Positions 55,310 to 64,000 of a stretch of 64,000 nt of DNA are shown one piece after another; positions within the stretch are counted from its first letter, which is position 1; every line of letters starts with the position of its first letter. Under the pieces are notes generated by a model. That model was not told the origin of the DNA. It saw nothing but the letters and a program-made list of their open reading frames with translations, and ran no database searches. Source of the DNA: Marsupella aquatica (Eukaryota; Marchantiophyta); the NCBI GenBank assembly GCA_973895155.1, contig OZ316891.1, positions 23,064,001 to 23,128,000 on the forward strand, read 5' to 3'. The position numbers and the translations under genes were made by a program.

Positions 55310-58300
55310 TCACGACACCGGTGGCTGGTCCTCACTGGACACCCCCAACGCATCCTCTATAGCCACTGCCGTTGGTCCGTCCTCTAACAGATTACCTGCC
55401 CTTGACCGAGTCAACTCTTCATCGGCCTGACTGGGTCCACCCTCGGCTTTGGCCTCAGCCTCGGTCAAGGCCTCCAATACGGCTACGGCCTCCCCGGCAT
55501 GTTCTAGTGGAGGATCCGGTACCTCGGTATCATTACTGGTTCTCCCGGCCTCGCCCTTGCCATCTCCTCTTCCTAGGACTGGTGGATCCACCGTCATGCC
55601 GATGCTGGAGATTGGTGTCGGGTTTATCTTCTCGGTCACAATGGCTTGAGAAGCCGTATAACTCCCAGACCCAGAAGGTTTCCGCTTCTTTTGCTTCCCT
55701 ATTTTGACAGCCGGTTCCTTCCCCTTGCCACTTACCTTCGGCACTGGGGTGAGTGTTTCGGCTTGTCCTGCGGCCAATACTACCCCTGGTAACTGGGTTC
55801 CCCCAATTGGAGTTGGACCTGATGAAGCCAAGCATTTAAATACTGCGGCTTGTGTCTTCAGCCGCTCCGTTTGGCTCAAGGGCTCCGCGGATATCTTCGA
55901 GCTTTCCTTGATAGGATTTCCCTAACTCTGCTTCCTTCTGCTCAAGGGCTCCGCGGATATCTTTGAGCTTTCCTTTCAACGCCCTCTCCCTTCTCTGGTT
56001 CTCCGCCATTGCTCGATTGTTGGTTGCTAAGTGGGCCTCCTCTACATCCCTTAGCTCCTGCTTCCATTTCTCTCTTTCTTTGGCTGTGCCGGCCAACTCT
56101 CCTTGGGTCCGAATCAGTTTATCCTTGATAATCTGATTGTCAGACTGAGCGGTATCCAACTGCCCCTGCATGATGTTTAGCTCATGTTGCTTAATCCGTA
56201 GCTCATCTTGGGCTTTCTTGGCCACCTGCAAGACTTCCACCTCGGCTTCCTTCTCCCTAAGCCGCCGGATGACCTCGTTCTTCTTGCTTCTCTCCAAAGC
56301 CACCGCTTCTTCTAATCGGTGCTTTTCCAATATCTCCCTTTGGAAAAAGGGTCCCTGCTCCAAATCCTCCCCAAAGATGCTGAGCGCCAGGTCCCCACAC
56401 ATCTCCCCGTACTCCATGGCTCTATCCTTAGCATAGGTGGAGTAACTAGAAGTCATCGGCATCAACCACCGTGGCCTCTGCTCCCAAGCCGCCTTGTGGA
56501 TTTCTTCTATGGTGGCAAGAGGGTTGCTTCATTTTTTGGCAAGCCGCCTGATGTCCTCTGGCCAATCTCCTCCTAGTAAATCCTTCTCCCTAGCCAGGGC
56601 TGCTTTCTCTTCCTCCCTAAGTCGCTCCTGAAATTCTTGTGCCGTCTGCTTTATGCTGTCAAAGCTCAGGGGAGCAATCTCTGGTGGGGGAGACTCGGGG
56701 CTACTCTGTTGGGTGGGGTCCCCTCAAACTACTCTTGGAAGCGTGGGGATAAATTGGCCATAGGTCCTTACTCCTGGAACATGATGATCCGATCCATAGG
56801 CGGAGTTATCATTGTTGTAGTCCTCCACCGCCTCCTCCACTACTTGGACTCCCGGCTTCTCCCTTTGGTCCCCTGGTCCAGTCATGAAAATGGCCTCTGG
56901 TTCCTCTGGTTTCCAGGCTGTCATCTCCCTCTACTCTCCGCGGGAAGGAGCTTTAGGCTGCTCTGCCTCTGATTCGGGGCTTGAGGCTCCCACATACATT
57001 TGCACTCCCGGCTTGTGTTCTGGCCTCCTGGTCTCCGATAAAGGGGTCTTCCCTTCTGAGTCGGCTTAGGCCGACCTCTGGGGTATTGTCCTGTATTGTT
57101 GCCGTTGCCATTGCCGGAATTGTTCTCCTTTCCTTCTCCAGCAATTTCAGCAGATTTTGCATGCCTGGTTGCTGCATCGGCACGTCTTCTTTCTTTGTCC
57201 GAAACACTTTCTGGATCGTTGGACTGTCGGGCTGGTTGGGCTTCTCTGGTGCCGGCCCCTGCTCCAGAACCTCCTTCGGTGCCCTTGCCGATAGGGGAAG
57301 TACTGGGGCAAAGATTTGACTTCTGGCATACCGGCACAACAGCGGCATGTGATAGCCAAGCCGGGACACACTTCCCACGCCGATCACCTACTGTTCCTCC
57401 TTCAAGATTTTCTTTAGTTGGTTGAGGAGGTACCCGTTGTAATCTCGGCTTGGGTCTGGCCTTTCTGCCAGGTAGACCTGAGCCTTGCCGATCTCTGCCC
57501 TCGGCAAGTTATAGTGCATGGTCACCCGCAAGAAATTGATCATCTCTCCAATGTGCGGGTTGGTGCAGGTGTTCCGGAAGAAGCCATTCTTTGTTGATGG
57601 TCCTGGGAACGACCGGAACTCCTTGTCAGGTAAGGTCTTCCTGGTATCAACCTTGGTCTTATTACCCATCGGCAAGCCAAACACCTCAGCAATCACCCGG
57701 GGAGTGAGATAGAAATCCTTCCCATACACCCTCGTGGAATTGGTCTCGGGTTCCCATGATCCCACAAATTCTAATAAGTCTGAGTCCGGCACCTCCGGCT
57801 TCAGCCATGGTAATCTTACAAAGGCTTCCAAGCCGGATCCGGCCATGAAGCCTTGGTACGTCTTGGTCTGCATGGCCGTAAAGCATGCATCCTCCTGCCG
57901 TGCAAAGTGTAATTGCACCTCCTCCGGTAGGGTCGCCGCCTAGCCTTTCCAGGTGTCATCATTTGTTAGAATGGCCTTGATGGGATCGACCTCTTCCTCT
58001 TTGGCGTTTCCCCTTGTCCTGCTCTGCTGGCTTCCTAGGTACCGCCAACCTTGTTCTTTTTGCCGGGGTGGCCTCTTCATTGTTGTTTCCTTTCCTCTTC
58101 ATCTTGGCTGTCGTGGATGTTTCTCCTAGCAAGGTTGCCTTTGTCCACCCCTCCGTGTTACCCTTCAACTCCTAGTGTAGGTTGTTGCAGCGATTGATGG
58201 CTTCCCGGATGCCGATGATTCTGTTTTTGCAAAACAGAAGGTCGTCGAGCTGATTGGCAGTAGGAGTCCACAAGAACTCGGCCTTGATAAGTTCTCCTCC

Positions 58301-58721
58301 TAAGAAAGCCGTCTTCTGTAGTTCCCAAAGCCGAGCAAGTTCCTGTCATTCTTGAGCTGCTCTCTCCGATTCTTCGTCCTCGTAAGTCCTGACGTACTCA
58401 CCTGCCCGTTCGAACAGGCATCCCCAAAAATGTGCCGCTTGATTGACGTTGCTCATACCCTCCTTGAGTCGATCGTTGGTATCTGCTCCCACCCCGAGTG
58501 CTTGCCTAAGCAGTTGACAGCATTTGTCCTCCCATAGTCGTATGCCCAGTTCGTTCTTGCAAATGAGTCACTATTCCTCGCGAGCGGTCCTTACCCCTCT
58601 CCTCCTCTGGTCTTCCCTCATTGGTCACCCCTAGCCGCCGACGCTTAGCGCGCCCTAACCCTAATCGTGTTCTCTCCCTCGGCGTCCTTACTTCTGGCCT
58701 CGGCCCGGGTTCCATAGTCAC
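55310..58721 (-). pseudogene. G1 5' LTR reading frame, broken
   Basis: Fragments follow the order of the intact LTR protein: MEPGPRPEVRTPRE near 58720, the globular domain with FGLPMGNKTKV and NGFFRNTC at 57388-57918, the Pro/Glu linker, shortened coiled coil at 55836-56465, and the acidic tail EAEAKAEGGPSQAD ending at 55310. Several stops and frameshifts, plus the deletion near 55870, disable it. Confidence 0.75.
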
Positions 58722-58836
58722 CCTTAATTGTTTATATTTTCCTTGTTTTGTTCCTATACTAAGGTGTTTCCAGGGTACACTCCTGCTTTACCATGTAAAT
58801 CGGGCTAGTGATTCCTAGCTAGGCATCACCAATGTC

Positions 58837-59306
58837 ATTATTATTCTTCCCAATAAGTCGAGTTGATTCTTGTCCCCATATAAATTTAATACGTTTCAAA
58901 ACTTCGGGTCGAAGTATCAGCCTTACACAAGATAGAATATTCCGTTTGAACATGCACGACCAGATTGCAATGTCGTATAGATCTGCCACCTTCTCAAGAA
59001 ATTTCATTAAATCAGGCCTTGGATAGATAACCTTGTGCATCTATCTCACACCCCTTGACCGAATGGGCATCCCAGGGCTGATCTTCTCTGACCAGATAAG
59101 TACCTGATTCAGATCAAAAATTACAAGTCTCTTCTAAACTGGTGACTTCTTTGTCGATGGATTAGGCGCCATTTGTACCTATGATTTTTGTGCCGCAGGG
59201 TTTGGAGAACGTACTAGAACGGTCTGTTTGTTTCCCACCTCCGGACGATCACCGAACTTCCGGACTGGTGCCTTTGATACTCAATCAGGGGTTTTTGGGA
59301 TAGGCT
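58837..59306 (-). pseudogene. FCP1-like copy 3, N-terminal part
   Basis: The frame follows a likely acceptor (TTTTACAG) at 59307. It starts KPIPKTPD and reads through KRLVIFDLNQVLIWSE (motif I as DLN) and VIYPRPDLMKFLEKVADLYDIAIWS to the G1 junction. Four in-frame stops (one TGA, three TAG) break it, with no frameshift. Motif I as DLN rather than DxD suggests the lineage may never have had the second Asp. It rejoins 21229 across G1. Confidence 0.65.
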
Positions 59307-59339
59307 TCTGTAAAACATTAAGAAATGAAAATAAGTTTA

Positions 59340-59359
59340 TAACGCGAACGGTCGCGTGA
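59340..59359. repeat. Hyphenated palindrome ACGCGA-ACGG-TCGCGT
   Basis: Almost the same as the copy at 19921 and in the same relative place, upstream of an FCP1-like exon. Confidence 0.6.
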
Positions 59360-59466
59360 CTACACAGAGAGACACTAAAATAAAGTGTATTACATGTACA
59401 AGACGGTTGTTCAGTGCTGGAATTCCATCGGAAATGTCAATCATAGCAGCACGGATCCCGGTAACG

Positions 59467-59815
59467 GGTATAGCGACGGAGACAAGAAACAGGTAAATAG
59501 GAATTTTTTTTCCTGTTTTTAGTATGCTGTTACCAAGAAAAAATCAATGTTACCAAGAAAAATGACAATTTAAAATGTCTCCTAAAACATATTATTTCCA
59601 AAAAAAATTAACAATGCAACATTTTTGGCTAGCTTTGGGCGCTACTATTAGCAACGCCGGGCACTAGCAAAAAAACTGGTCGACCAAAAAAAATAATCTT
59701 TTTCAAAATAATTTCAAAAATAATTTCCACCCATTTTCCTGTTACCAGTTTTTTTCCTGTTACTAGTTTCTGTTATTAAATCCTGTTTCCTGTTTGCTGT
59801 CTTTTGTAAACACCT
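59467..59815. mobile_element. Miniature MULE, 349 bp, in the Ulp1 gene
   Basis: Flanked by CCCGGTAAC (59458-59466) and CCCAGTAAC (59816-59824), a 9-bp TSD with one mismatch. The TIRs carry GACAAGAAACAGG and, inverted, GACAGCAAACAGG. Two degenerate palindromes (about 59630-59675) tie it to the same MULE family. Removing it makes the Ulp1 frame continue from NNLVTG into IRAAMIDISDGIP. Confidence 0.75.
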
Positions 59816-60541
59816 CCCAGTAACTAGGTTATTTGCGGACGTTGGCTTGCGGAAGTCCATGTCAAATAACGACAAGACTATCTCCCTACGAAATTTCTCA
59901 ATTTGATCCGCGGGGAAATTAATTTTTTTTCCTTGACACAAGCACTTGGCGTATCTCAAGATAAACACACCACAATTGTGGCCGTCACTCTGGTGAGGAA
60001 TATCATTCCGATATATCCGTTCCCAACCTGAGAGATCCAAGTTGACACCAGTTCTCCAACCAATTTTGTCGGTGGAGTACTTCCCAACAATATCTAGCAC
60101 CCCAGGATTTTGTTGATTATGAACTAGAGAATCTAGGTACTCGAGCCGTTTCTCCTTCGGATACACAACTACCAATGACCAATGTTCTTTCACAGCATTG
60201 TGTACTAGAAAGACCAGTTTGTTGTATTCACTGATTTTTAGCGGAAACTCCTTTGTCCAAGCTGCTCTCTCCTCATCAAAAATGGTAGGATCCATGGAGA
60301 GAAGCTCAAAATGGTGTGTTTGGAAGAATTTGACAAGGTCTGACTTTCCAACTCTATCGAGAATCAGTTCGAGAAAACTCAAATAAGCGTTAATTATATC
60401 ATCGGTGAGCAACTCGCGCGGTCTCAGACACATCATATGTTTCCTCTTGATCAAGTGTTGTAAGAACTTGGTCAATAGCTCTTCCATATCCTTAGAAGGA
60501 TCAAGGCATTGATCTATTTGACTAGCCAAATTTTCAAAAAA
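59714..60541 (-). CDS. Ulp1-type cysteine protease (SUMO protease fold), C48 family
   Basis: The frame follows a likely acceptor (TTTTTTGCAG) and starts FFENLASQIDQCLD. The catalytic residues are in order: His in VKEHWSLVVVYP, Asp in LEYLDSL, then Gln and Cys in PHQSDGHNCGVFILRYA. Such proteases cleave SUMO-like tags, and Ulp1-like genes are known cargo of some plant MULEs. Upstream exons are not certain. The last 28 or so codons (from about NRKQDLITETSNRKK) are read from the TIR of the miniature MULE. The original end continued at 59457. The catalytic domain is complete and uninterrupted. Confidence 0.8.
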   Translation of the reverse strand, partial: FFENLASQIDQCLDPSKDMEELLTKFLQHLIKRKHMMCLRPRELLTDDIINAYLSFLELILDRVGKSDLVKFFQTHHFELLSMDPTIFDEERAAWTKEFPLKISEYNKLVFLVHNAVKEHWSLVVVYPKEKRLEYLDSLVHNQQNPGVLDIVGKYSTDKIGWRTGVNLDLSGWERIYRNDIPHQSDGHNCGVFILRYAKCLCQGKKINFPADQIEKFRREIVLSLFDMDFRKPTSANNLVTGRCLQKTANRKQDLITETSNRKKTGNRKMGGNYF

Positions 60542-60674
60542 CTGCAAAAAACAGAGATTTCGGTACGCCTTCAAATAACGTACTGAGGTTGTAGCCTAAG
60601 GGTTCTACCTCAGAAAACAGAAACAATAACAAATCAATAATAAAATAATGACGTCTATAATAGAAACTTTAAGC

Positions 60675-62227
60675 TTATAGCTTGCGAATGACCTTTGGAT
60701 TGGGTGGATCCGGCCTTTTCGCAGCTGATCTCTTGGGTGCCTCCTTCGCAACAACATCCTTCAGCCCTCCTCGAGACCGCAGTGATTGCTCCACCAGACC
60801 AGTTTGCGAAGGTCGGAGCGATGAGGCGGGAAGACCTTCAAATGGTTGTGGCATTTGATTTAAATATTCCACAATCTGGGAATCCGATTCCAAAATATCC
60901 GGTGCCACAATTTCTGCACGAGTGACCTCTGCAATATATCGGGGTTGAGACCACGAACCCGGTCGCGTCAAGTCAGCTGTTAGTCTCTTAACAACTTGAG
61001 CCAAGTCTGGTGCCAAAGACGTTCCCAGGTCTTGCACTCGATTCTTGGAAAAGTGGACATTATTGATGATTGTCTCCATTATGGATGCAGTGGCAGTCTT
61101 CTCCTCGGTAATCAAAAGACCCTTCCAATATTGCAAAGCAAGGACTGCCTGGACTTGGAGCTGCTCCAGTGAATATTTATTCCAATCATCCAACGAGACC
61201 GTACTTAAGGGTGGATTGTTAAATTCAAACTCCGGGTGAAGAAAATAGTCTAATATTTTCTTCTTAACTGCAATTGAGGGTGAAGAAGGCTTCTTCAAAT
61301 TCAACTTTATTTTTGGTAGACGTTGTGCCTCAAGAATAAGCGAAAGATCCTTGGCCCTCTCGGACTCCTTCCTCGCTGCCTCCACCTTCTCCGCCTCCAC
61401 CCTCTCCAGTCTTGCGGCTTCTTCTCTCTCCAGTCTTGCGGAATTGACCTTTTTTGCCTCCAACTTCTCCGCCTCCACTCTCTTCGGTCTTGCGGTCTCG
61501 TCCGCCATCCTCTCGGCCAGCAACCTCTTAGCCGCCACACTCTCCACCTTGGCCCTATTTGCCTCTGTCACTAAAAGGACTCTCGCAGCCTCCGCTTTCT
61601 CAACCTGGGCTTTCTCAGCCTAGGGTTTCTCAGCCTCCGCTTTCTCGGCCTCCGCTTTCTCCGTCTGGGCTTTCTCAGCGTCGGCTTTTTCCTTCTTCTT
61701 TGTGGCAGTTGCTTTTCTAGCTGCCACCTTTTTCTTCTTAGCCTCCTTCTTTTGAAACTCCTCTTGCCGGGCCGCCTCTTGTCGGGACGCCTCTTGCCGG
61801 GCCTCCTCTTGTCGGGCCGCCTCCTGCCGGGCCGCCTCTTGTCGGGCCTCCTCCTGCCGGGCCGCCTCCTTCTTTTGAAGCTCCTCTTGCCGGGCCGCCT
61901 CCTGCCGGGCCTCCTCTTGCCGGGCCTCCTCCTGCCGGGCCGCCTCCTCTCTGGCCTCCTCCTGCCGGGCTGCCTCCTCTCGGTCCGCCTCATGTCAAGG
62001 CTCCTGTATGGCCTCTTCATCAGAGTCCTCAACATCCTCAGAACCCTCCATCTCCTCGTCCTCTTCATCAGCGTCCTCAGCGTCCTTCATCTCCTCTTCG
62101 TCACTCTCTTCCTCACTATTGTCGGAATCTCCGACATTGTTCTACGTATCGGTCATCCACTCTGGATCTTGGTCATTGACATCCCCATCCGTGTCACCTT
62201 CCCCCTCACCATCCGCATCACCATTGC
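60675..62227 (-). pseudogene. Highly charged coiled-coil protein, main part
   Basis: The open frame at 60675-61571 ends RKL-stop. It contains LDDWNKYSLEQLQVQAVLALQYWKG-type helical sequence that I do not recognise. Upstream the same frame runs through Lys/Ala/Glu repeats (EAEKAQTEKAEAEKAE), then a tandem repeat of EEARQEAARQ type at about 61745-61990, then an acidic Asp/Glu stretch. Stops interrupt the frame near 61621 (TAG), 61995 (TGA) and 62142 (TAG). The exon is cut at 62227 by a solo LTR and resumes at 63658-63696. It lies upstream of the Ulp1 exon on the same strand and may be the same or a partner gene. Confidence 0.55.
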
Positions 62228-63652
62228 TGTGGACTAGCTCAAAATAGGGTATGTAAGAAACTCACCATTTTTTTTGCTTTTTGTACAAGGATAGTAAGAA
62301 ATACATTTTAGCATTAGTAAAGTACTTAGGGTTTGTAACCCTAAGTCACTAAGGAAGGATAGTAGGGAATCATGGAAGGGAAAAATATGTTATTCTAAGA
62401 AGATGTAAAGGGATAAGTGAGGTCTTTATGGTAGGGCAGCAAATATTCTTTCCTTAGTTAGGATAGGCGACTAAGTCGGGACCGGAAAATGACCCAATAC
62501 CTGACATCTCATTTTTGGCTAATATTTCTCCCATGGGTGCGGGGAGGTCCCTAGGGAACCTTGAAAAATTATGAAGTGAAGTAGGGTCTCAACCTAGGAA
62601 TTTTGAGTATTTTGGCTGAACTTAAAATAACCATCTAGCGGGTCCCGGAGAAATTAGCCAAGGGGTAGATATTTTTGGTTCGAGGTTAAAACTGGGTATA
62701 GTATAGCCCATAATATCCCTTGAAAGTCTAAGAAGTAGTTTATCAACTTTGGTTAGTTTTTGGGAGCACCTCAAAGATTGGGAAAAGTAATGCAACCTAT
62801 AGATATGGGCAAACTTAGGTATTTTTAGAAAAGTCAGTGCGGGGTATTTAGTGCGTTTGACAAATTCAGGAGGGAGTCCTATGTCCAAGGATCCCATAAC
62901 TATGCTCAGAAGTTCTTTTAGACCTATGGGTGAGTTTTGGCATGGCTTTAAAAAGGGCTAGTACAAAGTTTTCTCCCACGAGAGAACCAAAGTTTTTCCA
63001 AGTGTGGAAACGCGACGACGCTAAGTATGACTAAATGTGAAGTGTTTGAGAGCAAGAGAAGAGTCCATGCTAGGATGCAATCTTGGTCTAATCGTGAAGG
63101 GGAGGTGCTGGTACACAACCAAGGCCAGGGAGGCAAGGTTAAGGTGGAGCACTACTTTGGGGTTTAGAGAGGATTGTATCTTGAGGGTGGAAAAGTACCT
63201 TGCTTTGTGTGAGAACCAAGAGGAAGAGTTCTTTGCAAGAAGAGTTTTTCTAGAGCTCAAGGGGGTGTGTGGACCCAAACCAAGGCCAGGGGGCAAGGTT
63301 AAGGGGTAACACTACCTTGAGGATCTTGAGGGGACTTAAGCTTGAAGAGAAAAGTACTTGGGGTTCTTGGGTGTTTGTTTTAGGGTCTACTCTAAGGTGA
63401 CAGCTTGGAGTGGATATCCCCCTTGCTAATCCTTGGAGTAGAGGAGAGAGAAAGAGTGGGAGTGCAAAAGTAGTCAAGGTGACTACCTCTCTAGAAGTGG
63501 AGAGTTGAAACTACTTGTGTATGGTGTACTTAGACCTTGCATGCACATTTCAGAAGTTTTATCAATCCTTTGTGACCCTGGTATGACATGGAGCAAGTAT
63601 TAGGTAGTTTTTAGGGGAAAAGATGCTTAAGCTCCTTGACAAGTGTTTGAGA
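62228..63652 (+). mobile_element. Shortened solo LTR related to G2, opposite orientation, 1.4 kb
   Basis: TSD ATTGC (62223-62227 and 63653-63657). It starts TGTGGACTAGCTC and ends GTTTGAGA, matching the inverted ends of the G2 LTR. Blocks such as GTCGGGACCGGAAAATGACCC match the reverse complement of 35040-35190. It is less than half the 3,164-bp length, so large internal parts (including the CAG-rich stretch) are missing. It is older than G2. Confidence 0.8.
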
Positions 63653-63657
63653 ATTGC

Positions 63658-63696
63658 TCCCTGCATCCTCAACATTGAAGCCGCAGTCGACTTGAT
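63658..63696 (-). pseudogene. Coiled-coil gene, start of the exon split by the solo LTR
   Basis: A splice acceptor (TTTATTCAG) at 63697 is followed by QVDCGFNVEDAGSN, which joins GDADGEGEGDTDGDVND at 62227 once the LTR and one TSD copy are removed. Confidence 0.5.
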
Positions 63697-63728
63697 CTGA
63701 ATAAAATCAGATCATTAGATAAGAATGA

Positions 63729-63786
63729 CTCACACGCATATTCGCGTGAAAAGAAATGTTAAGAATGTCCACGCGCATGTTCGCAT
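63729..63786. repeat. Two hyphenated palindromes in an intron
   Basis: CACGC-ATATTC-GCGTG near 63733-63748 and a weaker CACGCGCATGTTCGCATG near 63769. Both are in the intron 63697-63824 and belong to the ACGCG...CGCGT set of this block. Confidence 0.5.
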
Positions 63787-63824
63787 GACGCAATAAAAAG
63801 TAAGAGGTTTCAAAAGTAACCTAC

Positions 63825-63996
63825 CTTGGATTGGCCCACTAGGGTACTCCGTTGGTCGAATGTACAATCGATCGGAATCTTCATAGAGGGCATACTCTTG
63901 CAATAATTGATTACAAATATTATCAGGGATATGTTGTTCGTGGAGGACATCCAAAACATCAGCCCTGAGAGTAGTTATGGATGGACGGTACTTCAT
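63825..63996 (-). CDS. Coiled-coil gene, upstream exon (start uncertain)
   Basis: The frame reads MKYRPSITTLRADVLDVLHEQ to SGPIQ, then a donor (GTAGGT) at 63824. The exon may extend past the window edge. The phase fits the exon at 63696. Not recognised. Confidence 0.4.
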
Positions 63997-64000
63997 TAAT

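Larger units (their letters stand above)
21230..58831 (-). mobile_element. G1: nested Ty3/gypsy retrotransposon, 37.6 kb including insertions
   Basis: The TSD ATGTC at 21225-21229 and 58832-58836 rejoins an FCP1-like frame. The element has two long LTRs (21230-32050 and 50793-58831). Between them is a decayed gag-pol on the minus strand (32039-32242 plus 44739-50723). A primer-site-like TGGCGC lies next to the right LTR and a purine tract next to the left one. The ends are TGTGGTGC...CATCACCA. Four other elements are nested in it: S1, S2, G2 and a non-autonomous MULE. Without them it is about 15.3 kb. The conserved FIDDF in reverse transcriptase suggests the Athila/Tat side of plant gypsy. 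Confidence 0.93.
50793..58831 (-). mobile_element. G1 5' LTR (about 4.43 kb plus a nested MULE)
   Basis: It starts TGTGGTGCATCCC and ends GGCATCACCA. The pieces 50793-51205 and 54802-58831 align with the solo LTR at 8997-13656. Around 55870-55960 about 300 bp of coiled-coil sequence is missing and a stretch of about 67 bp (starting CTCAAGGGCTCCGCGGATAT) is repeated, which looks like a replication or repair slip. Confidence 0.88.

Noticed and set aside
61571-62068. Arg-rich ORF (RRPGRRRPGKRR) as a protamine-like protein
   Set aside because: It is the other-frame shadow of the EEARQEAARQ coding repeat on the same strand.
19000-63996. Reading the FCP1/Ulp1/methyltransferase mix as an endogenised giant virus
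   Set aside because: The methyltransferase belongs to a MULE with exact borders, the genes have introns, and no capsid, packaging ATPase or polymerase gene is present.

Overview
The window reads as repeat-dense nuclear DNA of a land plant. The evidence is plant-type LTR retrotransposons (Copia, and Athila/Tat-like Ty3/gypsy with a tRNA-Asp-type primer site), Mutator-like DNA transposons, split genes with GT-AG introns, a Ulp1-type SUMO protease and FCP1-like HAD-fold proteins. I cannot name the species. I see no rRNA, tRNA or CRISPR array, and no gene that is clearly single-copy host sequence.

The window is a set of nested insertions whose edges can be read from target-site duplications (TSDs). 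Left block (1-19142, minus strand): a Copia element whose gag is split by a 16.4-kb Mutator-like element (MULE, 2136-18561, 9-bp TSD GTGTCCATG, about 85-bp terminal inverted repeats). The MULE carries a two-exon transposase (2815-6557, minus). Divergent from it is a five-exon gene (7933-16775, plus) with an N-terminal ParB-like domain and a C-terminal N6/N4-type DNA methyltransferase fold. That gene is split by a 4.66-kb solo LTR (8997-13656, TSD GATTT). The LTR itself holds an open frame of about 1,207 codons.

Right block (19189-63996, minus strand): three tandem FCP1-like genes or pseudogenes, a Ulp1-like protease gene and a highly charged coiled-coil gene. The third FCP1-like copy is split by a 37.6-kb gypsy element, G1 (21230-58831, TSD ATGTC). 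Each G1 LTR is about 4.4-4.6 kb before insertions and carries decayed copies of the same LTR reading frame. Inside G1 sit a 12.5-kb gypsy, G2 (32243-44733, TSD CCTGG), with apparently identical 3,164-bp LTRs and an uninterrupted gag-pol frame; a solo LTR S1 (21485-23711); a solo LTR S2 (25658-29664, TSD TTTTC) with its own related LTR reading frame; and a 3.6-kb non-autonomous MULE (51206-54801, TSD CCTTCTGAC). A 349-bp MULE miniature (59467-59815) cuts the Ulp1 gene, and a shortened G2-type solo LTR (62228-63652, TSD ATTGC) cuts the coiled-coil gene.

Two things stand out. First, the three members of this MULE family share a dispersed 15-bp palindrome, TAGCGCC-N-GGCGCTA. It lies in introns and spacers and, in one member, in a tandem array of about 116 bp period. 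The autonomous-size member encodes a ParB-like/methyltransferase protein, so an element-specific DNA-binding or DNA-marking system is a testable idea. Second, two gypsy LTR families encode related proteins inside the LTR, apparently in U3. The FCP1/Ulp1 block has its own dispersed palindrome built on ACGCG...CGCGT.
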